Assembly (NCBI GenBank): GCA_038744645.1
Contig: JBCDMA010000182.1
Span: 1 to 8,263 of the forward strand
Reading direction: 5' to 3'
DNA from: Glaciecola sp038744645
GTDB taxonomy: Bacteria; Pseudomonadota; Gammaproteobacteria; Enterobacterales; Alteromonadaceae
DNA length: 8,263 nt
Shown here piece by piece: positions 1 to 6,236 of the stretch (positions within the stretch are counted from its first letter, which is position 1; each line of letters starts with the position of its first letter). The translations under genes were made by a program, and so were the position numbers. The notes beneath the pieces are model-generated. The model did not search any database, had not been told where the DNA came from, and was given only the letters and a program-made list of their open reading frames with translations.

Positions 1-614
1 CCCAAAGCCTCAGCAGTCAGTGAACCGGTTTTGACAAGAAAGGGGCGGTTAGGATCATGGCTGACTTCAAACAAGACGGCACCCTGATTCAAAACCACAA
101 GACGTTCGTTCGCGTCAAATTGCACGATTACTTCGGTATCAGCGCTCAAGTTTATCACAGAGCCATCTTGCAAAACCTGCTGAGAGAATTCACCTTTTGC
201 ACTGACAAAACTTAAGGGATCCGCTGTGTTAACTGTTCCAGTATTGGTGAATGGTGGATATAGAAAGATAATTCCAGGGACTACAAGCACAACCAGCACG
301 GCCATAACCACCAATGGTTTGAATCGCCTCTTAACGGTATCGTTAACTTTTTTTCCTGATCTAGAAAACCACTCAGACGAACTTTCTGTTGCCAGTGACG
401 CGACCAGGCGATCGTCTAACTGATCTACGCCTATCTGACCAACCTCTGCCCAATACTCCTGTGCCTGGCGAAAGACGTACTTATGCCGAAAGTCTGCGTG
501 TAACCAAGCATCGAATTCGTCAACATCTTCTGATGATACGTCATTCGCTCCCATACGTTCGCGCCACGCGTGAGCAGTCTCAACGAGTTGCTGATAATCC
601 GGGTCATCTATCAT
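1..614 (-). CDS. FecR-family anti-sigma/regulator, C-terminus cut by window edge
   Basis: Likely an inner-membrane protein that controls the sigma factor encoded just upstream, by relaying a periplasmic signal to it. About 204 codons are visible. Residues 10-57 form a cytoplasmic helical region typical of the FecR N-terminal domain (DUF4880), with AHAWRERM and FDAWLHADFRHKYVF. A single hydrophobic segment (about 100-119, PLVVMAVLVVLVVPGIIFLY) follows the basic stretch KRRFK. The periplasmic FecR domain starts near 138 and shows LQDGSVINLSADTEV, a conserved arginine, LNQGAVLFEVSHDPNRPF and then TAEAL, where the window ends just before the usual GT motif. The ATG at 612-614 overlaps the sigma stop codon as ATGA, which supports both this start and translational coupling. 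Family identity is secure. The signal and partner receptor are unknown and would lie outside the window. Confidence 0.9.
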   Translation of the reverse strand, partial: MIDDPDYQQLVETAHAWRERMGANDVSSEDVDEFDAWLHADFRHKYVFRQAQEYWAEVGQIGVDQLDDRLVASLATESSSEWFSRSGKKVNDTVKRRFKPLVVMAVLVVLVVPGIIFLYPPFTNTGTVNTADPLSFVSAKGEFSQQVLQDGSVINLSADTEVIVQFDANERLVVLNQGAVLFEVSHDPNRPFLVKTGSLTAEAL

Positions 615-1198
615 TTTGATTGACCTGAATGATAGCTAGCAAGCGCGATGTGGATAGAAGTCATTGCCTTTTGTATGTGTCGATAGGTTGGAGCGCGGGA
701 TATCCCCAGTTTTTTCGCAACATCAGAAACGCTGAGACCTTCAATTCTGTGTAATATGAACGCCTGTCGCTGCCTTTGCGGCATGTTCAGTAACGTTCTA
801 TTGACGATAAGTAATTCCTGCGTTGCGCCAATAGTGTTTTCTGGTGGGCCGTCGATAAACCGTTGTGATTCGCTCGCTTGCAGTGCGGAATTCACATAGG
901 AAGTATGTACCGACTGGTGTTTCTTATCGTTCAAAATCAAGTTTCGCGCCGTGCGCCAGAGAAATCCCTTTATGTTATCTATGTCAGAGGTTTCTCCGCG
1001 TTCTATCAGCTTTTGGAAAGCAAGTTGAGTCACGTCATCGGGATCCGGCGGACCACTGCCAAAGCATTTTCGTAACATCCCCGTAAGCTGAGGCGCATAC
1101 ACTCGGTATAACTCATCCAGCTTTGAATTGTGTTCTTGTTTATGCGCGGTATTTTTCGCGTTTTTAGGTCGAGCCTTATGTAATTTATTGTGTAGCAT
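611..1198 (-). CDS. ECF (FecI-like) RNA polymerase sigma factor
   Basis: Directs RNA polymerase to a small set of promoters, probably under control of the overlapping FecR gene. The 195 residues are a normal ECF length with a basic N-terminal extension of about 25 residues. Region 2 spans about 28-95: LYRVYAPQLTGMLRK, then the acidic-aromatic core PDPDDVTQLAFQKLIE, then GFLWRTARNLILNDKK, the -10 recognition helix. Region 4 spans about 133-185: LLNMPQRQRQAFILHRIEG followed by a helix-turn-helix (VSDVAKKLGISRAPTYRHIQKAM). The recognition helix SRAPTYRHIQ differs from SISTVEKRIA in the second sigma factor of this window, so the two probably read different -35 elements. There is no extra C-terminal domain. 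The start has only a weak purine stretch (TAGAG) upstream, so the exact start is less certain than the family. Confidence 0.92.
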   Translation of the reverse strand: MLHNKLHKARPKNAKNTAHKQEHNSKLDELYRVYAPQLTGMLRKCFGSGPPDPDDVTQLAFQKLIERGETSDIDNIKGFLWRTARNLILNDKKHQSVHTSYVNSALQASESQRFIDGPPENTIGATQELLIVNRTLLNMPQRQRQAFILHRIEGLSVSDVAKKLGISRAPTYRHIQKAMTSIHIALASYHSGQSK

Positions 1199-1212
1199 TA
1201 TGCTCTAAAGGC

Positions 1213-1231
1213 TTTATGACAACGTCATAAA
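1213..1231. repeat. Perfect 8-3-8 inverted repeat, possible operator
   Basis: TTTATGAC-AAC-GTCATAAA, a perfect dyad whose inner edge lies 15 bases upstream of the minus-strand sigma start codon. It is too close to the start to be an upstream activator site for that gene, but it suits a repressor operator or a 5' leader hairpin. There is no T-run after it, so it is not an intrinsic terminator. Confidence 0.55.
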
Positions 1232-1281
1232 ACAATTGCACTGAAAAAATTTTTAGCAATAATTTGATAGTATCAGTTACA

Positions 1282-1295
1282 TGACAGAAAAGTCA
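1282..1295. repeat. TGAC-N6-GTCA inverted repeat
   Basis: Short dyad TGAC-AGAAAA-GTCA, 25 bases before the VOC start codon. It shares the TGAC/GTCA half-sites of the larger palindrome at 1213-1231 but with a wider spacer (6 instead of 3). The shared half-site hints that one factor could bind both; with only 4-bp arms, chance cannot be excluded. Confidence 0.3.
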
Positions 1296-1320
1296 GTATT
1301 AAAAAGCGCGTCTAACACAA

Positions 1321-1686
1321 ATGAATGAACACAAGAAACTAAATTACGTTGAATTTGCAGCCCACGATTTGGAAGCTACAAAAGCGTTTTTCAACACAGT
1401 TTTCAATTGGGAGTTTGTCGATTACGGTCCAGAATACACCTCTTTTTCAAACCAAGGGCTGGATGGCGGCTTTTACAAGGCGGAAATGGCATCAACGACT
1501 AAAAACGGCGGTGCATTGTTAGTCTTTTACAGCAAAGATATCGAGTCCACATTGGAAGAAGTAAAAAAAGCAGGCGGAGAAATCATCGAGGATATTTTCG
1601 ACTTCCCCGGCGGTTGCCGTTTCCATTTTAAGGAGCCCAGCGGAAATGAATTTGCTGTTTGGTCTGAAAGTCGTGAGTCAAGATGA
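1321..1686 (+). CDS. VOC-family (glyoxalase-fold) protein, COG3324-like
   Basis: A 121-residue cytosolic protein with the paired beta-alpha-beta-beta-beta modules of the vicinal-oxygen-chelate fold. Module 1 (about 6-55) has LNYVEFAAHDLEATKAFFNT then VFNWEF. Module 2 (about 63-115) has ALLVFYSKDIESTLEEVKKA, FPGGCRFHFKEPSGNEF and AVW. The pattern matches the small 'predicted enzyme related to lactoylglutathione lyase' group. Candidate ligands are Glu11 and Glu110. The position in strand ALLVFY where metal-dependent members often have His is hydrophobic, so a full metal site is doubtful and the substrate cannot be named. There is no signal peptide. No clear Shine-Dalgarno precedes the ATG; a second ATG four bases on is out of frame. 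It lies between two sigma/FecR modules with its own gaps on both sides (122 and 211 bp), so it is probably a single-gene unit. Confidence 0.88.
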   Translation: MNEHKKLNYVEFAAHDLEATKAFFNTVFNWEFVDYGPEYTSFSNQGLDGGFYKAEMASTTKNGGALLVFYSKDIESTLEEVKKAGGEIIEDIFDFPGGCRFHFKEPSGNEFAVWSESRESR

Positions 1687-1802
1687 TCGGCTTTTGTTAC
1701 TACCGTCGATTGTGGAAACTGGCAAGCAGAGCTATTCGATCACATCAGAAAACATAGGTGAGTAATACGCAAGGCAGCAAGTAAAAACGTTGTTGGCAAA
1801 AC

Positions 1803-1821
1803 GGTCCTTTAATTGAGGACC
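1803..1821. repeat. 6-bp stem-loop in the gap before the second sigma gene
   Basis: GGTCCT-ttaattg-AGGACC is a perfect inverted repeat with a 7-base loop, nearly midway between the VOC stop and the sigma start. No T-tract follows, so a rho-independent terminator is unlikely. An alternative longer-range pairing ACGG (1801-1804) with CCGT (1826-1829) competes with it. It could be an operator or leader structure. Confidence 0.35.
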
Positions 1822-1832
1822 AGAGCCGTGAG

Positions 1833-1861
1833 TTGCAATGTTAAGGCAATGGCGCTAACCT
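1833..1861 (+). promoter_or_regulatory. Weak sigma-70-like promoter candidate for the second sigma gene
   Basis: TTGCAA (1833-1838) and TAACCT (1856-1861) are separated by 17 bp, 37 bp before the sigma start codon. Spacing is ideal but the hexamers match consensus only partly (4/6 and 3/6). No convincing Fur box was found by eye in this 211-bp gap, although Fur control is common for fecI-type genes. Confidence 0.22.
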
Positions 1862-1878
1862 CCCGTAAAATTTTAGGG
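1862..1878. repeat. Quasi-palindrome just upstream of the sigma ribosome-binding site
   Basis: CCC-g-TAAAATTTTA-GGG: the central 10 bases are a perfect palindrome and the flanking CCC/GGG arms extend it with one unpaired G. It ends 7 bases before the AAGGG Shine-Dalgarno, so it could serve as an operator. As an RNA hairpin it has almost no loop and would open at its centre. Confidence 0.35.
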
Positions 1879-1885
1879 TTGTGCC

Positions 1886-1890
1886 AAGGG
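1886..1890 (+). promoter_or_regulatory. Shine-Dalgarno that decides the TTG start of the sigma gene
   Basis: AAGGG lies 7 bases before TTG at 1898. The frame is closed by TAG at 1874-1876 and has no ATG or GTG in between, so the TTG is the only usable start upstream of sigma region 2. Confidence 0.6.
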
Positions 1891-1897
1891 CACGGAT

Positions 1898-2389
1898 TTG
1901 AGCAAATTTTTCACATCACTATTGTATACAAACCGATTTCGCGCACTTGTCTCTCGCAACGCCGACGATGAAGCACAAGTGGATGATATAATTCAAACCC
2001 TCATTGAAAAAAAGTTGCGACAATCCAACTTGGAAAACAATGAAGGGTACTGGATAAAAGCTGCAAGAAACCTTACCGTTGATATTCAAAGAAGTAATGC
2101 AATCCGCGAACGTTATGAAAAGAACGCAACCGAATCAAAACTAGATGTAGATTCTAATCCTGAAAGTCAGCTAGTCCAAGCGCAAGAAATGGAGACCCTC
2201 GAAAAAGCGCTCTGTTCCCTATCTCCGCTTACCAGGCAGATGTTTGCGCTTCACTTCACGCAAGGATGGACCTATGCAGTAATTGCTAAACACTTTGGTG
2301 TGAGTATTTCGACAGTGGAAAAGCGAATTGCTAAAGCCAGAGTGGTCTGTGTTAAGACGTTTAGAGACGCAAGAGGCGTGCAAAAGTGA
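1898..2389 (+). CDS. ECF (FecI-like) sigma factor, TTG start
   Basis: Sigma subunit expected to transcribe the receptor gene downstream when activated through its FecR partner. It has 163 residues, at the short end for ECF factors. Region 2 (about 8-72) starts almost at the N-terminus: NRFRALVSRNADDEAQVDDIIQTLIEKKL, then YWIKAARNLTVDIQR. After a charged linker (about 73-95), region 4 (about 99-152) shows LEKALCSLSPLTRQMFALHF and the helix-turn-helix YAVIAKHFGVSISTVEKRIAKA, very like the FecI consensus. Region 2.1 is compact because an in-frame stop lies only eight codons upstream, so no longer version exists. The TTG start with AAGGG seven bases away suggests low basal translation. The stop at 2387-2389 is followed by a 79-base gap to the FecR start rather than a direct overlap. 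Confidence 0.9.
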   Translation: MSKFFTSLLYTNRFRALVSRNADDEAQVDDIIQTLIEKKLRQSNLENNEGYWIKAARNLTVDIQRSNAIRERYEKNATESKLDVDSNPESQLVQAQEMETLEKALCSLSPLTRQMFALHFTQGWTYAVIAKHFGVSISTVEKRIAKARVVCVKTFRDARGVQK

Positions 2390-2469
2390 ATCAAATGTGT
2401 GTCAAAGGTTTACGAGATCACCAATCGGCATTCGTTATAACTATGATCACAGTGCACTTGGGCAGTTGA
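2386..2469 (+). other. Possible 27-codon coupling ORF between sigma and FecR genes
   Basis: A GTG at 2386-2388 overlaps the sigma stop as GTGA. Its frame stays open for 27 codons and stops with TGA at 2467-2469, whose last base is the A of the FecR ATG (TGATG). It would encode a small peptide beginning MNQMCVKGLRDHQ. The position would let ribosomes pass from sigma to FecR by two successive re-initiations. There is no clear Shine-Dalgarno, and an open run of this length is not rare by chance, so this remains a suggestion. Confidence 0.22.
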
Positions 2470-3506
2470 TGACAATGCAAGATAACGAAATACTTGATTT
2501 AGAGGCTGATGCGTTAGCGCTTCTGCAAAATATTCAAAACAAATCTGCCATTGAACAACAAGTGGCCTTAAAAAGTTGGACGGAAAAATCTAAACATCAT
2601 GAAGTCGCATTAAGTAACGCACGCCTTATCTTTAATGCCGCAAAGCAACGTAATAGCAAATCATTAGGTCGGATTGAAAACAAAATTATTCAAGCAGAAG
2701 TGGCATATGAGAAGTTAAAAATAAATCCGCGACCTGTTTTTGGCGTAGTTGCCATGGCAACTCTCTGTTTGGCTGTGACGCTCTCCTTTCTTGAGACAAA
2801 TGAGAAAACGGCCTCCACTGATGCATTGGGTAATCCATCTGCATCCAAACCAGGGATTCAAACGCAAACCATCCGATCTCAATTTGGTCAAAACGTGACG
2901 AAAAAACTCGTTGATGGCAGTACGCTTTGGCTTGACTGGGAGTCAGAAATCACGATTCGATTTGATTCCGACCAACGACATATAACCTTAATTAAGGGTC
3001 GAGCGGCATTCGATGTTGAAAAAGACATAAGTCGCCCGTTTATTGTAGATGCAGGCGGTTGGCAAACGACTGTAACGGGCACCCAATTTACAGTAGCAAA
3101 ATACGATTGGCATCATGTAGGGGTAGAAGTATCTGAGGGCAGTGTAGTGCTTTCTCGGGATACGAAAATTGCCCAAATCATAAAGCCAGAGCAACGTATC
3201 GAAGCAACGATAGATGGGATTGGCGAAGTTAAAAGGAAGTCCATTGATGAAATCATTGCATGGAGAGAAGGCATGCTCGTTTTTAGTCGGCGTCCATTGG
3301 AGGAGGCGCTAAATGAACTGAGACCCTATTTAACGTTTGAGCTTGATTTACGGTATGTTCCAAAACCAAATGCATTAGTAGATGCAACTTTTTTTACAGA
3401 ACAGGCAGACAGCGCAATTAGCATTCTATTGGCAGCACATCAACTAGAGTTAGAACGTCAGAGCGACAACTCAATGAGGATAAGATCACAGTCCCTTTCA
3501 GACTAG
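2469..3506 (+). CDS. FecR-family sigma regulator (membrane signal relay)
   Basis: Single-pass inner-membrane protein that links the periplasmic STN domain of the receptor to the sigma factor. It has 345 residues from the ATG at 2469. Cytoplasmic N-terminal domain (about 8-60): EADALALLQNIQ, LKSWTEKSKHHEVALSNA, the FecR_N/DUF4880 pattern. A Lys/Glu-rich helix (about 61-85) leads to the membrane segment PVFGVVAMATLCLAVTLSFL (about 89-108). The periplasmic FecR domain (about 135-235) has LVDGSTLWLDWESEITIRF, LIKGRAAFDVEKDISRPF and TVTGTQFTV. The C-terminal part (about 264-335), AWREGMLVFSRRPLEEALNELRPYL, resembles the STN-like DUF4974 tail that contacts the receptor. The frame is open back to 2328 inside the sigma gene, but upstream residues do not resemble the family, so 2469 (or the ATG two codons later) is preferred. 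The Shine-Dalgarno is poor, which fits coupling to upstream translation. Confidence 0.9.
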   Translation: MTMQDNEILDLEADALALLQNIQNKSAIEQQVALKSWTEKSKHHEVALSNARLIFNAAKQRNSKSLGRIENKIIQAEVAYEKLKINPRPVFGVVAMATLCLAVTLSFLETNEKTASTDALGNPSASKPGIQTQTIRSQFGQNVTKKLVDGSTLWLDWESEITIRFDSDQRHITLIKGRAAFDVEKDISRPFIVDAGGWQTTVTGTQFTVAKYDWHHVGVEVSEGSVVLSRDTKIAQIIKPEQRIEATIDGIGEVKRKSIDEIIAWREGMLVFSRRPLEEALNELRPYLTFELDLRYVPKPNALVDATFFTEQADSAISILLAAHQLELERQSDNSMRIRSQSLSD

Positions 3507-3520
3507 CGACTGCCCTCATT

Positions 3521-3537
3521 CAAAAAAACAAAAAAAC
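3521..3537 (+). repeat. Tandem CAAAAAAA repeat (two A7 tracts)
   Basis: Two consecutive copies of an 8-bp unit, C followed by seven A, closed by another C. The tract lies about 75 bp before the receptor start. Such paired A-tracts can act as UP-like elements or be slippage-prone; the period of 8 is shorter than a helical turn, so strong bending is not assured. Confidence 0.6.
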
Positions 3538-3598
3538 TTTTACGTGATGTCTCCGCGGTATCCGTTTAGTGGTGAATAAGAACTAAAACCATTCCCAT

Positions 3599-3605
3599 TA
3601 AGGAG
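3599..3605 (+). promoter_or_regulatory. Strong Shine-Dalgarno for the receptor's TTG start
   Basis: TAAGGAG is a near-perfect anti-16S match, 7 bases before TTG at 3613. It supports translation starting at TTG; the resulting N-terminus is a good signal peptide. Confidence 0.75.
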
Positions 3606-3612
3606 TCTTACC

Positions 3613-6162
3613 TTGCTGTTCCCACTTAACGCAAATCGCACGCGTAATCTTTGTGCAGCCATCACCTTCACTGCAATTGGACTATCTTTCACACCAATTT
3701 GCAACGCCCAACCAGACGATGAACAGTATGTCTTTGATCAAGTAAAAATGCCTTTGAATCAAGCACTTAAAAGATTTGCAAAAGTTACAAGAGTTTCTGT
3801 CGCAGTAGACAGTGAGTTAGTCGAAAACAAAACTGCTAACGCTATTACTGGGAATCTGACCCCAATTAAAGCACTTGAAATGATGATCGATGGAACCGGC
3901 CTTGACGTTATCCAGTTTGAAAACGACGTTGGTTTTTCGCTCAAAGCGACAGCAGAGGAAACGCAAAATGCTGAGTCGGACGACCAACTAAAGGAGTTGG
4001 AAGTGATCCGCGTCATTGGGACAAAGAGAAACTCATCACTTCAAGATACGCAGACATCAGTTGCAGTATTCCAAAGTGAAGATTTTGAAAAACAAGTGGC
4101 TTTTGAGTTTGACGACCTAGTCTTGAGAACACCCAATGTATCGTCGTCGGGTAGCCCTTCAGATTTATCTATACGTGGTGTGAGTCGCCGCGGCATAAGT
4201 GGTTCAGGAGGAGTGACCTCAAACACTTACAGTGACGGTGTACCACTTGTCAATCGCAGTATTCTGGGTGTCGACAGCTTATGGGACGTAGCGCAAGTTG
4301 AAATTTTAAGAGGACCACAATCAACCACGCAAGGGCGCAATGCACTCTCCGGTGCAGTGGTTATCCAAACTCAAGATCCTTCATATGACTTTGAAGCTGA
4401 TGCAAGACTGAGGGCGGGAGAAATGGGCACTAGGCAATACTCTGGCATGGTATCAGGTCCCATCTTGCAGGATCAAATTGCATTCAGAATAGCCGCTGAT
4501 CGACAGGAGTACGAAGGGGACACTGTTTTTGATTTAACCGGTACTGACGTATTTCAACTCGAATCTCAGTTTGTGAGAAGTAAACTTTTGTTTGAGCCAG
4601 AAGCGCTTGAGGGTTTTCGTGCTGAATTGATTGTTGAATTTGTGGACACCGAGTTCTTCTCACTGGTGTCAGTCGCCGCACCTTTAGGGGCCACTGGTGA
4701 TGCGTTAGACAGTTTTGATCCCTATGGCGGCGTGAGTTTCGCTGAGCCAAATTTAAACGACACGGAATCTGATCGCTATATATTAGATTTGTCTTATGAC
4801 ATCAGTCAGCGCTGGAATTTGATTGGTCTATTGACCTATGAAGAATCCGAGAGCGTGGACATTGGTGGGGCCGCGCTATTCCCCGACGCTGCAACGAATG
4901 CGAGCAGAGGCACAGATATTGTTGCAAAAACATACTCTGCTGAACTAAGGGCAAATTTTGAACTAGATAAGCTCAGCGGTTGGTTTGGCGCCTATTTCTA
5001 TGAAGAAGACTCACAGGGTGGTGGTTTTTTTGAGTTTCCGTTTGCGGCTCTGAGTATCCCGACAGATCCTGCAGACGCTGAAGCAAGAATTGATATCTCG
5101 TTCTCAGACGTAACTACAAACTGGGCAGTTTTTGCCGATGTAACCTATAAAATCAATGACGATTGGTCATTGAACTTTGGCGCGCGATTCGATGAAGAAG
5201 AACTTGATGAAAGTGGTTTAAGCGGCACAACCACAGTGACCCCCAACACTTGTAACATTCCCGCGTTTGGTGGTCTGCCCTGTGCCGCAGCGTTGCCTCC
5301 TACAGTAGCGCAACCACAAAAGACTACCTTTGATGCTTTTCTACCCCGTTTTACCATCACGTATAAAATTACTGAGAACCAATCGATTGCAGCCGGTATT
5401 CAAAGAGGCTATCGCGCAGGCGGGTCATTTTTACTATTGAGCGATGAGGGACCTTCGCAAGGTAATTTTAATCCTGAGTTTCTGACGAATTATGAACTGT
5501 CTTATCGTTCGGCCTGGTTCGACAATGATTTGATATTTAATGTAAACGCATTTCTATCCGACTGGAGTGATCAGCAAGTAAGCATCCCCACACAGTTGGG
5601 TGTTTTTACAGGAAACGAGATCGTCAACGGCGGGAAGTCTGAAATAGCGGGGTTAGAGATGGTGCTTGAGTATCAAATCAACAATGAGTGGGAGGTGTTT
5701 GCGACCTTAGGTCTGTTGGAAACGGAAGTAAAAGACTTTCCTTTTGCCGTCAATGGCGATGGAAGCCCAGTGAATCCTGATAACCCCGAATTTGCAAACT
5801 TAGCCGGAAACGAATTCCCCTTTTCCCCAGGTTGGGAGGCGTCTGCTGGATTTTCGTACCAAAGTCACAATTGGTTCTCCTCATTTAATGTGAACGCGTC
5901 GGATAAGCAATATTCTGATATTTTAAATCTTGATTCTGGTAGGACTGATTCTATTTTTCTTGCCAACGCTAATGTTGGTTACGACTTTGGTAATTATCGT
6001 GTCTTAATCTATGCAAATAACTTGTTTGATGAACAAGCGATCACATCCTCGCAAATTGAGCAGGTTACGGCAGATACTGGCGTGATTTCAAATCAAAATC
6101 AGGCGAGTTTTAACATTTTACGGCCCAGAATTGTGGGTATTCAATTCGATGCTTCTTTTTAG
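3613..6162 (+). CDS. TonB-dependent outer-membrane receptor with STN signalling domain
   Basis: Imports a scarce ligand across the outer membrane using TonB energy and also signals its presence. The 849 residues fall in the usual range for signalling receptors. A signal peptide occupies about 1-32 (basic NANRTRN, hydrophobic core, cleavage plausible at CNA|QPDD). The STN domain (about 37-112) has VFDQVKMPLNQALKRFAKVT, NAITGNLTPIKALEMMIDGT and GLDVI. A TonB-box-like stretch ELEVIRVIG (about 128-136) precedes the plug (about 143-255), with LSIRGVSRRG, SDGVPL, VEILRGPQSTTQGRNALSGAVV and TQDP. The remainder is a beta-barrel, with alternating strands and a terminal Phe (GIQFDASF). Two cysteines at 547 and 557 sit in a Pro/Thr-rich probable surface loop and could form a disulfide. 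The STN domain and the sigma/FecR genes directly upstream make this a transducer of the FecA/FpvA type. The ligand cannot be read: ferric siderophore is the family default, but other ligands are possible. Confidence 0.93.
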   Translation: MLFPLNANRTRNLCAAITFTAIGLSFTPICNAQPDDEQYVFDQVKMPLNQALKRFAKVTRVSVAVDSELVENKTANAITGNLTPIKALEMMIDGTGLDVIQFENDVGFSLKATAEETQNAESDDQLKELEVIRVIGTKRNSSLQDTQTSVAVFQSEDFEKQVAFEFDDLVLRTPNVSSSGSPSDLSIRGVSRRGISGSGGVTSNTYSDGVPLVNRSILGVDSLWDVAQVEILRGPQSTTQGRNALSGAVVIQTQDPSYDFEADARLRAGEMGTRQYSGMVSGPILQDQIAFRIAADRQEYEGDTVFDLTGTDVFQLESQFVRSKLLFEPEALEGFRAELIVEFVDTEFFSLVSVAAPLGATGDALDSFDPYGGVSFAEPNLNDTESDRYILDLSYDISQRWNLIGLLTYEESESVDIGGAALFPDAATNASRGTDIVAKTYSAELRANFELDKLSGWFGAYFYEEDSQGGGFFEFPFAALSIPTDPADAEARIDISFSDVTTNWAVFADVTYKINDDWSLNFGARFDEEELDESGLSGTTTVTPNTCNIPAFGGLPCAAALPPTVAQPQKTTFDAFLPRFTITYKITENQSIAAGIQRGYRAGGSFLLLSDEGPSQGNFNPEFLTNYELSYRSAWFDNDLIFNVNAFLSDWSDQQVSIPTQLGVFTGNEIVNGGKSEIAGLEMVLEYQINNEWEVFATLGLLETEVKDFPFAVNGDGSPVNPDNPEFANLAGNEFPFSPGWEASAGFSYQSHNWFSSFNVNASDKQYSDILNLDSGRTDSIFLANANVGYDFGNYRVLIYANNLFDEQAITSSQIEQVTADTGVISNQNQASFNILRPRIVGIQFDASF

Positions 6163-6236
6163 CTGTGTTGCAACGACGAGTGTCATTGTGGTTAGCATGA
6201 GTTCAGCGATAAGCGTTAGATAAACTGTTTGCCAAA

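Larger units (their letters stand above)
1199..1320. promoter_or_regulatory. Divergent intergenic region between sigma factor and VOC gene
   Basis: This 122-bp A/T-rich gap must carry the control signals for the minus-strand sigma-fecR pair and for the plus-strand VOC gene. Directly visible are a perfect 8-3-8 inverted repeat (1213-1231), a TGAC-N6-GTCA inverted repeat (1282-1295) and a small GATA-G-TATC palindrome (1266-1274). A weak plus-strand sigma-70-like pair is TTGCAC at 1236-1241 with AATAAT at 1258-1263 (16-bp spacer). No strong promoter stands out on either strand. Promoter placement is inference and low confidence; the inverted repeats are plain in the sequence. Confidence 0.4.
3507..3612 (+). 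promoter_or_regulatory. Intergenic region before the receptor, likely ECF-dependent promoter
   Basis: The 106-bp gap and strong downstream ribosome-binding site suggest the receptor gene can be transcribed from its own promoter. In FecI-type systems this is the sigma factor's main target. The gap opens with an A-rich tract (3521-3537), followed by ACTTTTACGTGATGTCTCC. A GTCT at 3549-3552 after an A-rich -35 region resembles ECF-type -10 elements, but I cannot assign the hexamers. No terminator hairpin is visible after the FecR stop, so read-through is also possible. Confidence 0.35.

Noticed and set aside
226..619. Two overlapping plus-strand open frames of 65 and 76 codons
   Set aside because: Both lie antisense to the clearly recognisable FecR gene, have composition without protein-family features, and lack plausible start signals.
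865..1086. Plus-strand open frames inside the first sigma gene
   Set aside because: They are antisense shadows of conserved sigma region 2; no independent evidence.
1687..1897. Fur box upstream of the second sigma gene
   Set aside because: Expected for iron-responsive fecI-type genes, but no GATAAT-like 19-bp dyad was found by eye, so iron control is not supported by the sequence.
2328..2468. Longer FecR start inside the sigma gene
   Set aside because: The frame is open, but the 47 extra residues do not resemble FecR proteins and would overlap the sigma gene by 62 bases; the ATG at 2469 fits the family N-terminus.
3759..5360. Minus-strand open frames of 61-88 codons within the receptor gene
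   Set aside because: They are antisense to conserved STN, plug and barrel coding sequence, with no start signals or domain features.
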